A DNA stretch of 42,850 nucleotides. It comes from Chloroflexota bacterium (GTDB lineage Bacteria > Chloroflexota > Anaerolineae > Aggregatilineales > J027). This document shows, one piece after another, positions 25,678-34,252 of this stretch (its first letter is position 1; each line of letters starts with the position of its first letter). A program made the translations under genes and the position numbers. The notes under the pieces are model-generated. The model saw only the letters and a list, made by a program, of their open reading frames with translations. It had not been told where the DNA came from and searched no databases. The DNA lies in contig JAKEEQ010000123.1 of assembly GCA_022616515.1 (NCBI GenBank), positions 1-42,850 of the forward strand. The letters run 5' to 3'.

Positions 25678-26744
25678 CCGTCGAGCAGGTATGTCACATC
25701 CTGACCGGCAAATTAGACCCAGTTGAGCTTGATCAAGTGGAGGCTGTCGCTCGTGCTGCCATTCGGCAAGGTGTGGGCAGTTTTGTCTTTCAGATGACGC
25801 ACCTGCCTGCCTTACAGGTACATGCGCTGCGCCAGACGGCAAAGTATGCTCTGCAAAGAAGGGCAGCGAAAGACATTCAGCAAGCGCTTGATAACGCCCA
25901 ACTACCTGCTATCTGGCTAAAGGGAATAGCACTGGCCGAAACCATCTATCCCTTTGCACAGGGGCGCGAAATGCTTGATCTGGATTTATATGTGCGCCGG
26001 GAGGATATTGATAAAATTCTCCAAATTGTTGAGCAGTTAGGCTATACACCATATCGTTCTGAGAACAAGCTGTTTCAGGAAAACGACCTTGCCAATATTC
26101 ACCACACCACGCTGGTTGATGATAAGCATGTTATGCTCGAAGTTCATTGGCGGCTGCTCAAATTGATAGGGTTTATTCCAAATGAGCACTGGTTCTGGCA
26201 GCAGACAATGTCGTTCGAAATCGACGGAATACTATTTAAGACATTTACGCCGGAGGCTCACCTGCTGTATTTGTGTGCTCACGGATTGCTGCATCATACT
26301 GCCTCTGAATTGCTCATACGGCATTATCTTGACGTCCATTATTTAGCGTCCACATCTGCACTGAATTGGACCACGATTATTGAACAGGCCGCAATATTGA
26401 ACTGGATACATCCTGTAAAGCACATGCTTCTCAAATCGCAGGCTTACTTAGAAACCCCAATTCCGGCGTCCGTCTTCACCCAACTTCAGCAATACGATTC
26501 TGAAGATGAAGCGGTTCACTACCCGGCAGCAATAAAGGTAGAGAAGTTGCGGGCCGAACTGAAACCTCGTGACTGGCTGCGGCGATTGCAAATTATCTGG
26601 CGTATCATGTTTCCGCCGCGTGCCTATATGCGCAAGCGTTATGCCCCAAAATATAACCAGCCTCTTGTTTCCCTCTATCTGAGTCGACTCATAGCTCAAA
26701 TGCGCACCGTCCTACAGGCCATTGTCCAACGCCGTCGCCGCTGA
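25674..26744 (+). CDS. NTP_transf_5-type nucleotidyltransferase-family protein
   Basis: 356 residues with the signature of this family: WLKGIALAETIYP (81-93), then REMLDLDLYVRRED, where D102 and D104 form the metal-binding DxD, then EVHWRLL (about 155) and a helical C-terminal half. Members are often found beside PqqD and B2-like genes in lasso or uncharacterised peptide and capsule clusters; their substrate is not known. The start is translationally coupled to the B2-like gene by ATGA. The stop is 12 bases before the membrane TIR-like gene, so all four seem to be one operon. Confidence 0.8.
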   Translation: MTVEQVCHILTGKLDPVELDQVEAVARAAIRQGVGSFVFQMTHLPALQVHALRQTAKYALQRRAAKDIQQALDNAQLPAIWLKGIALAETIYPFAQGREMLDLDLYVRREDIDKILQIVEQLGYTPYRSENKLFQENDLANIHHTTLVDDKHVMLEVHWRLLKLIGFIPNEHWFWQQTMSFEIDGILFKTFTPEAHLLYLCAHGLLHHTASELLIRHYLDVHYLASTSALNWTTIIEQAAILNWIHPVKHMLLKSQAYLETPIPASVFTQLQQYDSEDEAVHYPAAIKVEKLRAELKPRDWLRRLQIIWRIMFPPRAYMRKRYAPKYNQPLVSLYLSRLIAQMRTVLQAIVQRRRR

Positions 26745-26756
26745 TGGAGCCAATCG

Positions 26757-27272
26757 ATGAAGAGAATCTACCTGAATTTTGTTTCAGCAGACTATCGTAC
26801 GGCTGTCCAGATTTCCCAATATATTGAGGCGAGTTTTGATGATTATGTAACCGACAGCGCACAGGACAAACCAGATTGGGATGCAACCGCTCAAGCAATT
26901 GCAAATACCGACATCATGCTGTACTTAATCAGTCCGGACGCCATACAGGATGCACAGTGGCAGCGCCAACTCGATGAGGCACTTCGCTCGAATATCCCAG
27001 TTCAGGGATTGCTGGTTCGCGATACGCAGGCAATTTTTCCGGCATTGGGTTTCAGACTGCCTATTGATCTGTCGCAGGGGATTACGGATATGCACTTGCG
27101 CGAATTGAATAATTCACTGCAAACATTCCAACCGTTTCGACTGCCGCTCTTTCGCGACTGGCGTCAATTGACAGTGGCGGTGCTGATAGCGTTGTTCGTA
27201 CTGGTCGTCCTGACCATGTTGTTTTATCCGTCAGAGTCACAAAGTCCCCTCCCGACGCTCACCCCGCCGTAA
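26757..27272 (+). CDS. TIR-like domain with C-terminal membrane anchor, probably truncated by frameshift
   Basis: 171 residues. Residues 1-110 follow a TIR-like pattern: KRIYLNFVSADYRTAVQISQ, then WDATAQAIANTDIMLYLISP, then AQWQRQLDEAL. The residue four after Trp68, where catalytic TIRs keep Glu, is Leu72, so NAD cleavage is not expected. One clear membrane helix (about 138-157) is followed by a Pro-rich start (SPLPTLTPP) that stops at 27270. In the +1 frame the Pro/Ser/Thr-rich linker continues (NTSAPASTEPAPDCPN, from 27271). The original frame then carries an SH3-like segment at 27336, so this gene and the next ORF were probably one protein. The domain would be cytosolic, tethered to the membrane. 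Confidence 0.65.
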   Translation: MKRIYLNFVSADYRTAVQISQYIEASFDDYVTDSAQDKPDWDATAQAIANTDIMLYLISPDAIQDAQWQRQLDEALRSNIPVQGLLVRDTQAIFPALGFRLPIDLSQGITDMHLRELNNSLQTFQPFRLPLFRDWRQLTVAVLIALFVLVVLTMLFYPSESQSPLPTLTPP

Positions 27273-27335
27273 TACTTCCGCACCGGCATCCACTGAGCCA
27301 GCGCCGGACTGCCCGAATTTGACATCACTGTTTTC

Positions 27336-27551
27336 GTGCGGATTTTAGGGGTGTATTTCTATGAAGGACTTGATGCAGGCAGCAGCCGGTTGCTTTTTAT
27401 GCCGGTGGGCAGTACCCTGACTGTAGAAAATAACAGTGAATGTGTCGGCGACCATCGCTGGTTAGAAGCAGAGTCAAATGACCTGTCAGGCTGGGTATGG
27501 GAGGGAGAACCAGACAATGTGTATTTGGCTGTCAAAGAGGAGCTGGAATGA
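27336..27551 (+). pseudogene. SH3-like C-terminal segment, likely detached part of the membrane TIR-like protein
   Basis: 71 codons from a GTG. The sequence FMPVGSTLTVENNSECVGDH with RWLEAESNDLSGWVWEG and a final VYLA matches the bacterial SH3b-type repeat common as an extracytoplasmic domain in this phylum: a small residue at each strand turn, a conserved W and GWV. It is in the same reading frame as the TIR-like gene, but TAA 27270 and TGA 27294 lie between. Two compensating frame changes (near 27270 and 27320-27345) would join linker and domain. It could still be translated by itself. Its stop overlaps the phosphatase ATG (ATGA), so it is coupled to that gene. Real break or sequencing error cannot be told apart here. 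Confidence 0.5.
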
Positions 27552-28018
27552 TCAAAGTGTTGTTTGTGTGCCACGCCAATTTTTGTCGCTCTCCGATGGC
27601 AGAGGGGATATTTAACATGAAAATTGAGCAGGCCGGGCTGTCGGACATGATATGGGCAGACTCGGCAGGCATTTCGAGTATCTTTGCCGGAAGTCCTCCT
27701 CATAAGGGTACACTCGAGATACTGGCTTCGCTTGGCATCAATTATGAAGGCGTTTCGCGGCCATTTACCCGAAAAGATTTTCAGGATTTTGACTACATTC
27801 TCGCGATGGATACGAGCAATCTGCGGGCCATTCGAAGCCTTGCCCCTGCCGACAACAAGGCTCGTATCGCCATGCTTATGGATTATGCCTCTGGAGCGAC
27901 ACAGCGTGACTTAGAGGACCCCTGTTTTACCGAACGATTCCACCATGTTTACCGGCTGATTGATGATGCCACCGACGGCCTCCTTCTTACTATTCGTATG
28001 GAAAATGAACTTGTGTAA
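27548..28018 (+). CDS. Low-molecular-weight protein-tyrosine phosphatase
   Basis: 156 residues, the usual length. ATG 27548 has GAGGAG six bases upstream. The P-loop is C8-HANFC-R14-S (C-x5-R), with Ala where most have Gly. The general-acid loop is reduced to LEDPC near residue 120, with Cys where DPY or DPW is usual. Bacterial members (Wzb, Etp, CpsB-like functions) dephosphorylate the tyrosine-rich tail of Wzc-like kinases. Such a kinase lies 2.5 kb away at 30552, so a role in controlling polymer export is likely. It is translationally coupled to the SH3-like ORF. Confidence 0.9.
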   Translation: MIKVLFVCHANFCRSPMAEGIFNMKIEQAGLSDMIWADSAGISSIFAGSPPHKGTLEILASLGINYEGVSRPFTRKDFQDFDYILAMDTSNLRAIRSLAPADNKARIAMLMDYASGATQRDLEDPCFTERFHHVYRLIDDATDGLLLTIRMENELV

Positions 28019-28046
28019 AAAACTGCCGGAGCAGGCCCCGGCAGTT
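28017..28046 (-). terminator. Intrinsic terminator of the PD40 gene (minus strand)
   Basis: Nine-base perfect stem (28021-28029 with 28038-28046, arm AACTGCCGG) and an eight-base loop. On the minus strand it is followed by six T (A6 at 28017-28022 on plus). It lies just after the PD40 stop. On the plus strand the T-run is missing, so it is a poor terminator for the phosphatase gene. Confidence 0.75.
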
Positions 28047-28053
28047 CGTATTG

Positions 28054-30381
28054 CTAGTTGGTTGACACGGGGGGATGGACGGGCAGATCGCCCTGGCGGC
28101 TGTTGATTTCGTCGCGGGGATCGGCCAATGGGAAGATTTCATAAGCCGTTTCGTTATCGGTCAGGCGTGTTAGAGAGCCTGTGTTCCCGTCGATTGGAAG
28201 CGGATTGATTTGATACAAATCTTGCTGTGCTTCAATGCGGTTGGAGTGGAAGACAATCATCGGGCTGTCACAGCGAATGGTTGGGGCACGATCTTCAAAT
28301 CCATCGTTTGCCGTATCAGACTGATCATCCGATACGTTCTCCACCATAAACTCACCGCCGCTGTCCCGATCCTCAAGACTTTGTGCGAAAACATCAAAAT
28401 CACCATCGAGGCGCGTATGATAGGCAATGAAGGTGTCATCGGCACTGAATACATGACTTGAAATGGTCGTGCCGGTGTCGGTCCGTTGTTCGGTCGCTTG
28501 CGTTGCCAGATCCATCGACCACAAATCAAAGACACCAAATGGGCTTTGCTGTAGCCAGATCATTGTGTTCTCATCATGAGAACCGACTGGCACAATGTCC
28601 TCCACAGTGTTGTCGGTCAACTGCGTACTGCTTCGGGTGGAGACATCCAATTGGAAGATTTCCCAATCGCCATCCTGATCGTTTTGATACAGGATCGCCT
28701 GCTGGTTAGGAAGCCAGTGTGTATTCACATCATTAGCCGGATTATCAGTAATCTGTGTCAGGTCAAGACCAACGGTCACATCAATCAGGTAAAGTTCCCA
28801 ATCTCCATCGCGATTGGACTCGAAAATAATCTTACCGTCCGGTCCCCATGCGGGATTGATGTCATTGCCGGTGTTGTAGGTAATACGCTGAATCTCGGTC
28901 CCGTTGGCGGATGCAATAAAGAGTTCCCAGTTAGTGCTGTCCACGCGATTGCTCGTAAAGACAACCCATTGTCCATCCTGCGAGTATCCGGGGTTGATGT
29001 CGCCCGACCCATCACCATTGCTGACATTATTCGTTTCGCCACTGTTCTGAAGACGATATACATCCCAATCGCCATCTTCATCACTGTGGTAGAAAAGCCA
29101 ATCCGGACAGGTGGCTGGACCTACCGTGATGGGGGTGAATGCGCCGCGTGGCAAATCTTCGCCCAATTCACCATAAGAGAGATCAATGCGCGGGAATGGC
29201 ACAGGAGTATAAATCGGTTCATCTGACCCACCGGGTAAAATTGGTGGAGGTTCGCCAATACCAGAGGTCTGGAAAAACTGCGGACCACTGTAAGGGCCAT
29301 TTAGCATGCTGGCGGGCAGTTCTTTAAATGGAATGTAACGGTTAAGCTCTTCAGCGGCGACGTCCCAGCCGGACCAACTTCCAACGGCCTGTCCGTCCGT
29401 ATTGAGCTGCACATCAACACTGTAGCCGACAGGCACAACTACTTCATTGACTTCACCGGCAAATACTGTTGCAGCGCCTTCGCCAACTGCCACACGCATC
29501 AGAGAGTCATCAATCGTTCTCAAGAATACCGTTGCATCACCTTCAATAGTGGTTCCATTGACAACAACATGAAAGGGCATGTCATCGGGACTCTGAAGCA
29601 TGATAACGGGTGGTGGCCCGGCAAGGCAGGATGTATTCCGCCCACTTCGGAAACTAAAGGCTTGCATGGGTGTCAGGGAGACCTCGGTTACGACTGGCAA
29701 ATCGCCAGTGTCCAGATCAAGCGATGCCGCATCCATCCATACCATTTGGCGGCGGAAAAAGACGCGGACCCACTGCTCAGTAGCATCCATCACATCGGCA
29801 AAGACAAAATCACCGCGACTGGCCTGTCCCACGTTCATTGCACCTGTACCGGGAGTTGAATACAAAGAAGCGTCGCTGGTGACTTCGGCTTCAATGGCTT
29901 CCGTGGGCGTCACCATGTTGCCATCTTGCACTGCGTTTTCAACATGAACATCGCCGATCATCAACATTACAACGGCCTCTGACATAGCCGTATGATAATT
30001 CGCCTGTAAATTCAGAACGGCGACGCCATAGGTTTCGTCGTCAAGATTCAGGGCGGCGGTGGCTAAACTTTCGACAGAATCCAGTGGAATTCTATCTCCG
30101 GGAACCTCAAACGTGCCGCTTTTGGCAGCAAGAAAACTGGTATCAATTCCTTCATAACCAAAGCAGGCATTGTTTACACCAGCCCCCGAACAATTTTCCC
30201 CCGCATCGAAAAAAGCCTTCTGCATGAGTTCGACACAGGCTTCCTCGGTGTCGGCAAAAACAACCGACGGAGCGAATGAATCTTCAAGAATATAGTTGTG
30301 ATTCTCAGGACCGCGACTAAAAGCAAAGATCAAGCCAATGACAACTATTACAAAGATTGTCATTCTGAGATGTTTTTTCAT
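28054..30381 (-). CDS. Exported PD40/TolB-like beta-propeller protein with SH3-like domain
   Basis: 775 residues from ATG 30381 (AGGAG ten bases upstream); the frame can be extended to 30414. An N-terminal hydrophobic segment (MTIFVIVVIGLIFAFS) is a signal or anchor. Around residue 180 there is an SH3b-like stretch (SLYSTPGTGAMNVGQASRGD...WVRVFFRRQMVW). From about 430 come repeats of the PD40/WD40-like kind: DINPGYSQDGQWVVFTSNR, DINPAWGPDGKIIFESNRDG and DWELYLIDV, six or so, making a propeller. A cytosolic job is excluded by the signal. It stands alone on the minus strand inside a plus-strand polysaccharide region and has its own terminator. Function unknown; it may bind surface glycans or proteins. 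Confidence 0.75.
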   Translation of the reverse strand: MKKHLRMTIFVIVVIGLIFAFSRGPENHNYILEDSFAPSVVFADTEEACVELMQKAFFDAGENCSGAGVNNACFGYEGIDTSFLAAKSGTFEVPGDRIPLDSVESLATAALNLDDETYGVAVLNLQANYHTAMSEAVVMLMIGDVHVENAVQDGNMVTPTEAIEAEVTSDASLYSTPGTGAMNVGQASRGDFVFADVMDATEQWVRVFFRRQMVWMDAASLDLDTGDLPVVTEVSLTPMQAFSFRSGRNTSCLAGPPPVIMLQSPDDMPFHVVVNGTTIEGDATVFLRTIDDSLMRVAVGEGAATVFAGEVNEVVVPVGYSVDVQLNTDGQAVGSWSGWDVAAEELNRYIPFKELPASMLNGPYSGPQFFQTSGIGEPPPILPGGSDEPIYTPVPFPRIDLSYGELGEDLPRGAFTPITVGPATCPDWLFYHSDEDGDWDVYRLQNSGETNNVSNGDGSGDINPGYSQDGQWVVFTSNRVDSTNWELFIASANGTEIQRITYNTGNDINPAWGPDGKIIFESNRDGDWELYLIDVTVGLDLTQITDNPANDVNTHWLPNQQAILYQNDQDGDWEIFQLDVSTRSSTQLTDNTVEDIVPVGSHDENTMIWLQQSPFGVFDLWSMDLATQATEQRTDTGTTISSHVFSADDTFIAYHTRLDGDFDVFAQSLEDRDSGGEFMVENVSDDQSDTANDGFEDRAPTIRCDSPMIVFHSNRIEAQQDLYQINPLPIDGNTGSLTRLTDNETAYEIFPLADPRDEINSRQGDLPVHPPVSTN

Positions 30382-30551
30382 TGGATAAAGACTCCTGCAC
30401 TTGTAAGCACGCACACTCTTATGTTATCCCAAATAATATACAAGGTGGTACACCAATATCTCGAAATGATGTCTGGTTTTTATGACTGGACATATCTAAT
30501 CATAGGAAATATATTGGTGAAATGCAATTTGATAAGCGTTGAGAGGTATAA

Positions 30552-32243
30552 ATGGAATTAAGCCAGTACCTGCGTATCGCCCGGAAATGGCTGTGGTTAA
30601 TTTTACTTATGGCCTTTATTGGCGGCAGTGCAGGATTTATTATCCGCAGTCGCCAGCGTCAGGTATATCGGGCTGAGGTTCAACTGTACGTCGGTCCTGC
30701 ACTAAAAGATCCAGATCCCGGCTTTGAAGAATTGTATGTCGGTCAGGAATTGGTCGAAACATACGCTGTTCTGGCAAAAAATTATGAGACAGCGCAGCAA
30801 GCAGTAAATAGCGGCAACTTTCCGATATCGCCAGAAGCTTTGCGCCAAAGCATTGATACTCGGATTATCGAGAATACGTCTCTTCTCCTGCTCGGTGTCA
30901 CATACACCGACCCCGTTCTGGCAGCCGACATGGCGAACGGGGTGGCGGAGCAACTTGTCTTAAATAGCCCGGCCAGTTTGACAGAAGAAGAACGGGTACG
31001 TATTCAGGAACTGCGTGATCAAATTGACAGCGTACGCTCACAAATCAGCGATCTTGAAGAAGAACGTATCGACCTGGCAACACAGCAGTCAGACGACACC
31101 CTCACCGCCGATGAACTGGAAAATGTGACTGAGCGCCTTGACCTGATTAATACCCAGATCAACGCTGCTGTGGAGAATTTTAATAATCTTAATGCAACGT
31201 TGAGTGCGCTGGAGGGCAGTAACCGGGTAGAAATTTCTGAACCTGCCCGTATCCCCGATAACCCATCGGGACTCAATTCGCTCAGTGCAACTGCCCTCGG
31301 TGCTGTGGTGGCGGCGTCACTGGCAATGGGTTTTGCGCTGCTGGTGGAATATCTTAACAACACGTTCCGCACCCCTGAGGAAGTCACCAGTGTTTTAAAA
31401 CTGCCAGTATTGGGAACCATTACAAGGTTTGGCAAGAATTCCGACTCGTATGCCAAACGATTAGTCACGCATCTCCAACCTACGTCTCCGGTGGCCGAAG
31501 GATACCGGGCACTGCGTACCAACTTGATGTACTCGGTCCCTGAACTTAATGGGGGCGAGAAACGGGCCTTTATCATCACCAGCCCTGGCCCCGAAGAGGG
31601 TAAATCTGTCACTATTGCAAATCTGGCAGTGGCAATGGCAACAGCAGGCCATCAAGTGCTGCTAGTTGATGCGGACCTGCGCCGACCAAAGCAGCACCTG
31701 ATCTTCGACCTCGATAATGAGGTGGGTTTGACAACGCTGCTATTTTCTAACCCGGATGATTTGAATATCACAGGGGCTAACGCTATTTACGAAAAACTGG
31801 AGCGGTGTATTCAACCAACGTCAGTGCCACGTTTAAGTGTAATGACCAGCGGTTTCCCCCCCACCAACCCTGCCGAGATTCTGGGATCAGCGCTGATGAT
31901 AAAGTGGTTTCACGAACTGCTCGACACTGATTTTGATATTCTGCTTTTCGACTCGCCACCCGGTCTGATTGTAGCAGACGCATCGGTGCTCGGGGCGACG
32001 ATTGGTGTACCCGCCTTGATGGTCGTGAGAGCCGCAAAAACTCACCGGAGTGCTGGAATCCGGATTAAGGAACAATTCGACAATCTCGGCATAGATATTA
32101 TCGGCGTGGCAATCAACCACATGAACCCGGCTGACCAGGGTTATGGCTATGGTGGTAGCTATTATTACTACTATGGTACGCAAGAAACGGTCGGGGCTAC
32201 AGCCTGGCATCGGTTAACACGATGGTTCAATCGAAGTTCGTAG
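30552..32243 (+). CDS. Wzc/CpsCD-like polysaccharide co-polymerase and tyrosine kinase
   Basis: 563 residues, Wzz domain fused to a BY-kinase. Membrane segments lie at about 12-31 and 246-267, with a coiled-coil-rich outer part between (150-210). The kinase has Walker A ending EEGKS (344-352), Walker A' LLVDADLRRP (370-379) and a Walker B-like ILLFDSPPG. The tail (531-541, GYGYGGSYYYYY) has seven tyrosines, the usual autophosphorylation cluster that controls oligomerisation and export. Start ATG with GAGAGG upstream. It heads an operon with CapD-like dehydratase and DUF4012 genes. The LMW phosphatase at 27548 probably reverses its tail phosphorylation. Confidence 0.92.
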   Translation: MELSQYLRIARKWLWLILLMAFIGGSAGFIIRSRQRQVYRAEVQLYVGPALKDPDPGFEELYVGQELVETYAVLAKNYETAQQAVNSGNFPISPEALRQSIDTRIIENTSLLLLGVTYTDPVLAADMANGVAEQLVLNSPASLTEEERVRIQELRDQIDSVRSQISDLEEERIDLATQQSDDTLTADELENVTERLDLINTQINAAVENFNNLNATLSALEGSNRVEISEPARIPDNPSGLNSLSATALGAVVAASLAMGFALLVEYLNNTFRTPEEVTSVLKLPVLGTITRFGKNSDSYAKRLVTHLQPTSPVAEGYRALRTNLMYSVPELNGGEKRAFIITSPGPEEGKSVTIANLAVAMATAGHQVLLVDADLRRPKQHLIFDLDNEVGLTTLLFSNPDDLNITGANAIYEKLERCIQPTSVPRLSVMTSGFPPTNPAEILGSALMIKWFHELLDTDFDILLFDSPPGLIVADASVLGATIGVPALMVVRAAKTHRSAGIRIKEQFDNLGIDIIGVAINHMNPADQGYGYGGSYYYYYGTQETVGATAWHRLTRWFNRSS

Positions 32244-32335
32244 CAAATTCGGATGTTTTAACGAACTCTTACGTTTGGAAGACATATCTGGTGTAGAATG
32301 ACTCTATGCCTGCCCTGTAATTTATTATCGGAGCA

Positions 32336-34249
32336 GTGGGGGAAAGTTTGAGTCTAAAAGCCAGATATATACATGTGCGCCGTCATGCCGGATGGTTTTT
32401 GGTGGATGTGGTAATCATCAGTCTGTCATATTTGATTGCATTCTACCTGCGGGCCACCATTGGAAGTTTTCAAAAGTTATTCGAAGTTCCGACTTTCAAT
32501 TTATTCGTCATTATCATCACCATCGTCTACCTGTATGCATTCGGCGTTTATCATCGCATCTGGTCCCGCACCAGTGGCGACGAGGTTACGATTCTGATTG
32601 GGGCAGTGTTTGCCTCCATGATAACGATTCTGTTTGTGCAAATCGCGTTTCTGGACCGGCGTCCCTTGCCGGTGAGCGTTATTATCCTGGGCAATGCGCT
32701 AGCTCTGGTGGCGCTTGTCATGGCCCGCTATCGATCACGTGCCATCCGTGGTCTGAAATGGCGCTGGCGAGCCGTCTGGAAGCAAGAGTTTCCGGCCCTG
32801 CGCGTGAATGTTCTCATCGTCGGGGCTGGCGAATCGGGCCAGAATGTGGCAAAGCGCCTGAAACATCATGAATCGGAACATCTTCGTTTCCGGGTTATCG
32901 GCTTCATCGATGACGACGAACACAAACAAAACATGTTCGTGGAAGGATGCCGGGTTATCGGAAACAGGACTGACATCCCGTTTCTGGGGAAACAGCATAA
33001 TATCGGCCTCATCATCATGGCAATTCATAACATCAGCGGTCATCAATTTCGTGACATCATCAATTACTGCGAAAAGACCGATGCCCGCATCAAGGTCGCC
33101 CCGGACATGATTGCTGTAGTAAACGCACAGAACGGCGAACCTTTGCTGCGCGACCTAACGGCGGAGGACTACCTCGGGCGCAAGCCCATCGAAAAGGACG
33201 AAAATGTAGACTTTTCACCCATTATCGACAAGACAATACTGGTGACGGGGGCTGCCGGATCCATCGGCAGCGAGTTATGTCGCCAGCTAGCCGCCGATTA
33301 TGCGCCGCAGCGCCTTCTGCTTCTGGACACGAATGAAAGCGGAATTTACGACCTTATCAAAGACCTTCATTTACTTCTATCAACTGAAACTGAATTGGTC
33401 CCTGTGCTTTGTGACATCACACGCCGGGATAAGTTACAAAAAGTTTTCGAGACCTATCGTCCCGATGTTGTCTTTCATGCGGCTGCATACAAACACGTCC
33501 CGATGTTGGAAACATATCCTGATGAAGCGCTTCGGGTGAACATTCAGGGAACGCTGAATGTTTCCCAACTCGCGAAGGACTTCAGTGTAGAACGCTTTGT
33601 TCTGATTTCAACCGACAAAGCGGTTAATCCCAGCAGCGTGATGGGAGCCAGCAAGCGCATCTGTGAACTACTGGTGCTGGCTCTGGCTAATGGACCGGGG
33701 ACGACGTTGTTCACGGCGGTTCGCTTCGGCAATGTGCTGGCAAGCCGGGGCAGTGTTGTTCCCATTTTCCAGCGCCAGATTGACATGGGCGGTCCCGTGA
33801 CTGTCACAGATAAATCGATGACCCGCTATTTTATGAGCATTCGTGAAGCCGTGAATCTTATTCTGCATGCCAGTTGTTTGACGTCTGGCAAAGACCTTTT
33901 CATGCTAAAAATGGGCGAAGAGGTCCGCATCCTCGACTTGGCGGAGCGAATGATCAGGATGCGCGGTTTACGGCCCTATGTTGATATACCTATCATCTTC
34001 ACCGGACGACGTCCCGGCGAGAAGTTGCAGGAAGAACTCAGCAATCACTTCGAACATTCACTATCAACCATTCACCTTGACATTGTGAAATTGATGGAAT
34101 TAGGTGAGGATTTCGAACCCCAGCACTTCATAAAGACCGTCTGCTCACTGTTGGACAGTGGCTTCAGCAATGAACGCCTTCCACTAGCTCAACTCAATGA
34201 TATAATCGGGTTAGCCCAACGGCAGCATGAAGCCATCCAAGGAAGTTGA
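32336..34249 (+). CDS. Membrane UDP-sugar 4,6-dehydratase (WbpM/CapD/FlaA1-type)
   Basis: 637 residues. Four N-terminal membrane helices (about 17-125) are followed by a CoA-binding-like Rossmann domain (NVLIVGAGESGQNVAKRL). Then comes an SDR catalytic domain: ILVTGAAGSIGSELCRQL, AAYKHVPMLE, and NPSSVMGASKR, where Met replaces the usual Tyr as in WbpM-type enzymes. It makes UDP-4-keto-6-deoxy-HexNAc for the polymer. GTG 32336 starts the frame; TTG 32348, closer to a GGGGGA, is an alternative. It ends four bases before the DUF4012 gene and is probably co-transcribed with the Wzc-like gene. Confidence 0.9.
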   Translation: MGESLSLKARYIHVRRHAGWFLVDVVIISLSYLIAFYLRATIGSFQKLFEVPTFNLFVIIITIVYLYAFGVYHRIWSRTSGDEVTILIGAVFASMITILFVQIAFLDRRPLPVSVIILGNALALVALVMARYRSRAIRGLKWRWRAVWKQEFPALRVNVLIVGAGESGQNVAKRLKHHESEHLRFRVIGFIDDDEHKQNMFVEGCRVIGNRTDIPFLGKQHNIGLIIMAIHNISGHQFRDIINYCEKTDARIKVAPDMIAVVNAQNGEPLLRDLTAEDYLGRKPIEKDENVDFSPIIDKTILVTGAAGSIGSELCRQLAADYAPQRLLLLDTNESGIYDLIKDLHLLLSTETELVPVLCDITRRDKLQKVFETYRPDVVFHAAAYKHVPMLETYPDEALRVNIQGTLNVSQLAKDFSVERFVLISTDKAVNPSSVMGASKRICELLVLALANGPGTTLFTAVRFGNVLASRGSVVPIFQRQIDMGGPVTVTDKSMTRYFMSIREAVNLILHASCLTSGKDLFMLKMGEEVRILDLAERMIRMRGLRPYVDIPIIFTGRRPGEKLQEELSNHFEHSLSTIHLDIVKLMELGEDFEPQHFIKTVCSLLDSGFSNERLPLAQLNDIIGLAQRQHEAIQGS

Positions 34250-34252
34250 CGT

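Noticed and set aside
28576..29226. Plus-strand frame of 216 codons
   Set aside because: Antisense to the PD40 repeats; its regular Ile/Val pattern mirrors the repeat structure of the real gene.
31019..31612. Minus-strand frame of 197 codons
   Set aside because: Antisense shadow of the Wzc-like coiled-coil region; Ser/Arg-rich as expected from the opposite strand.
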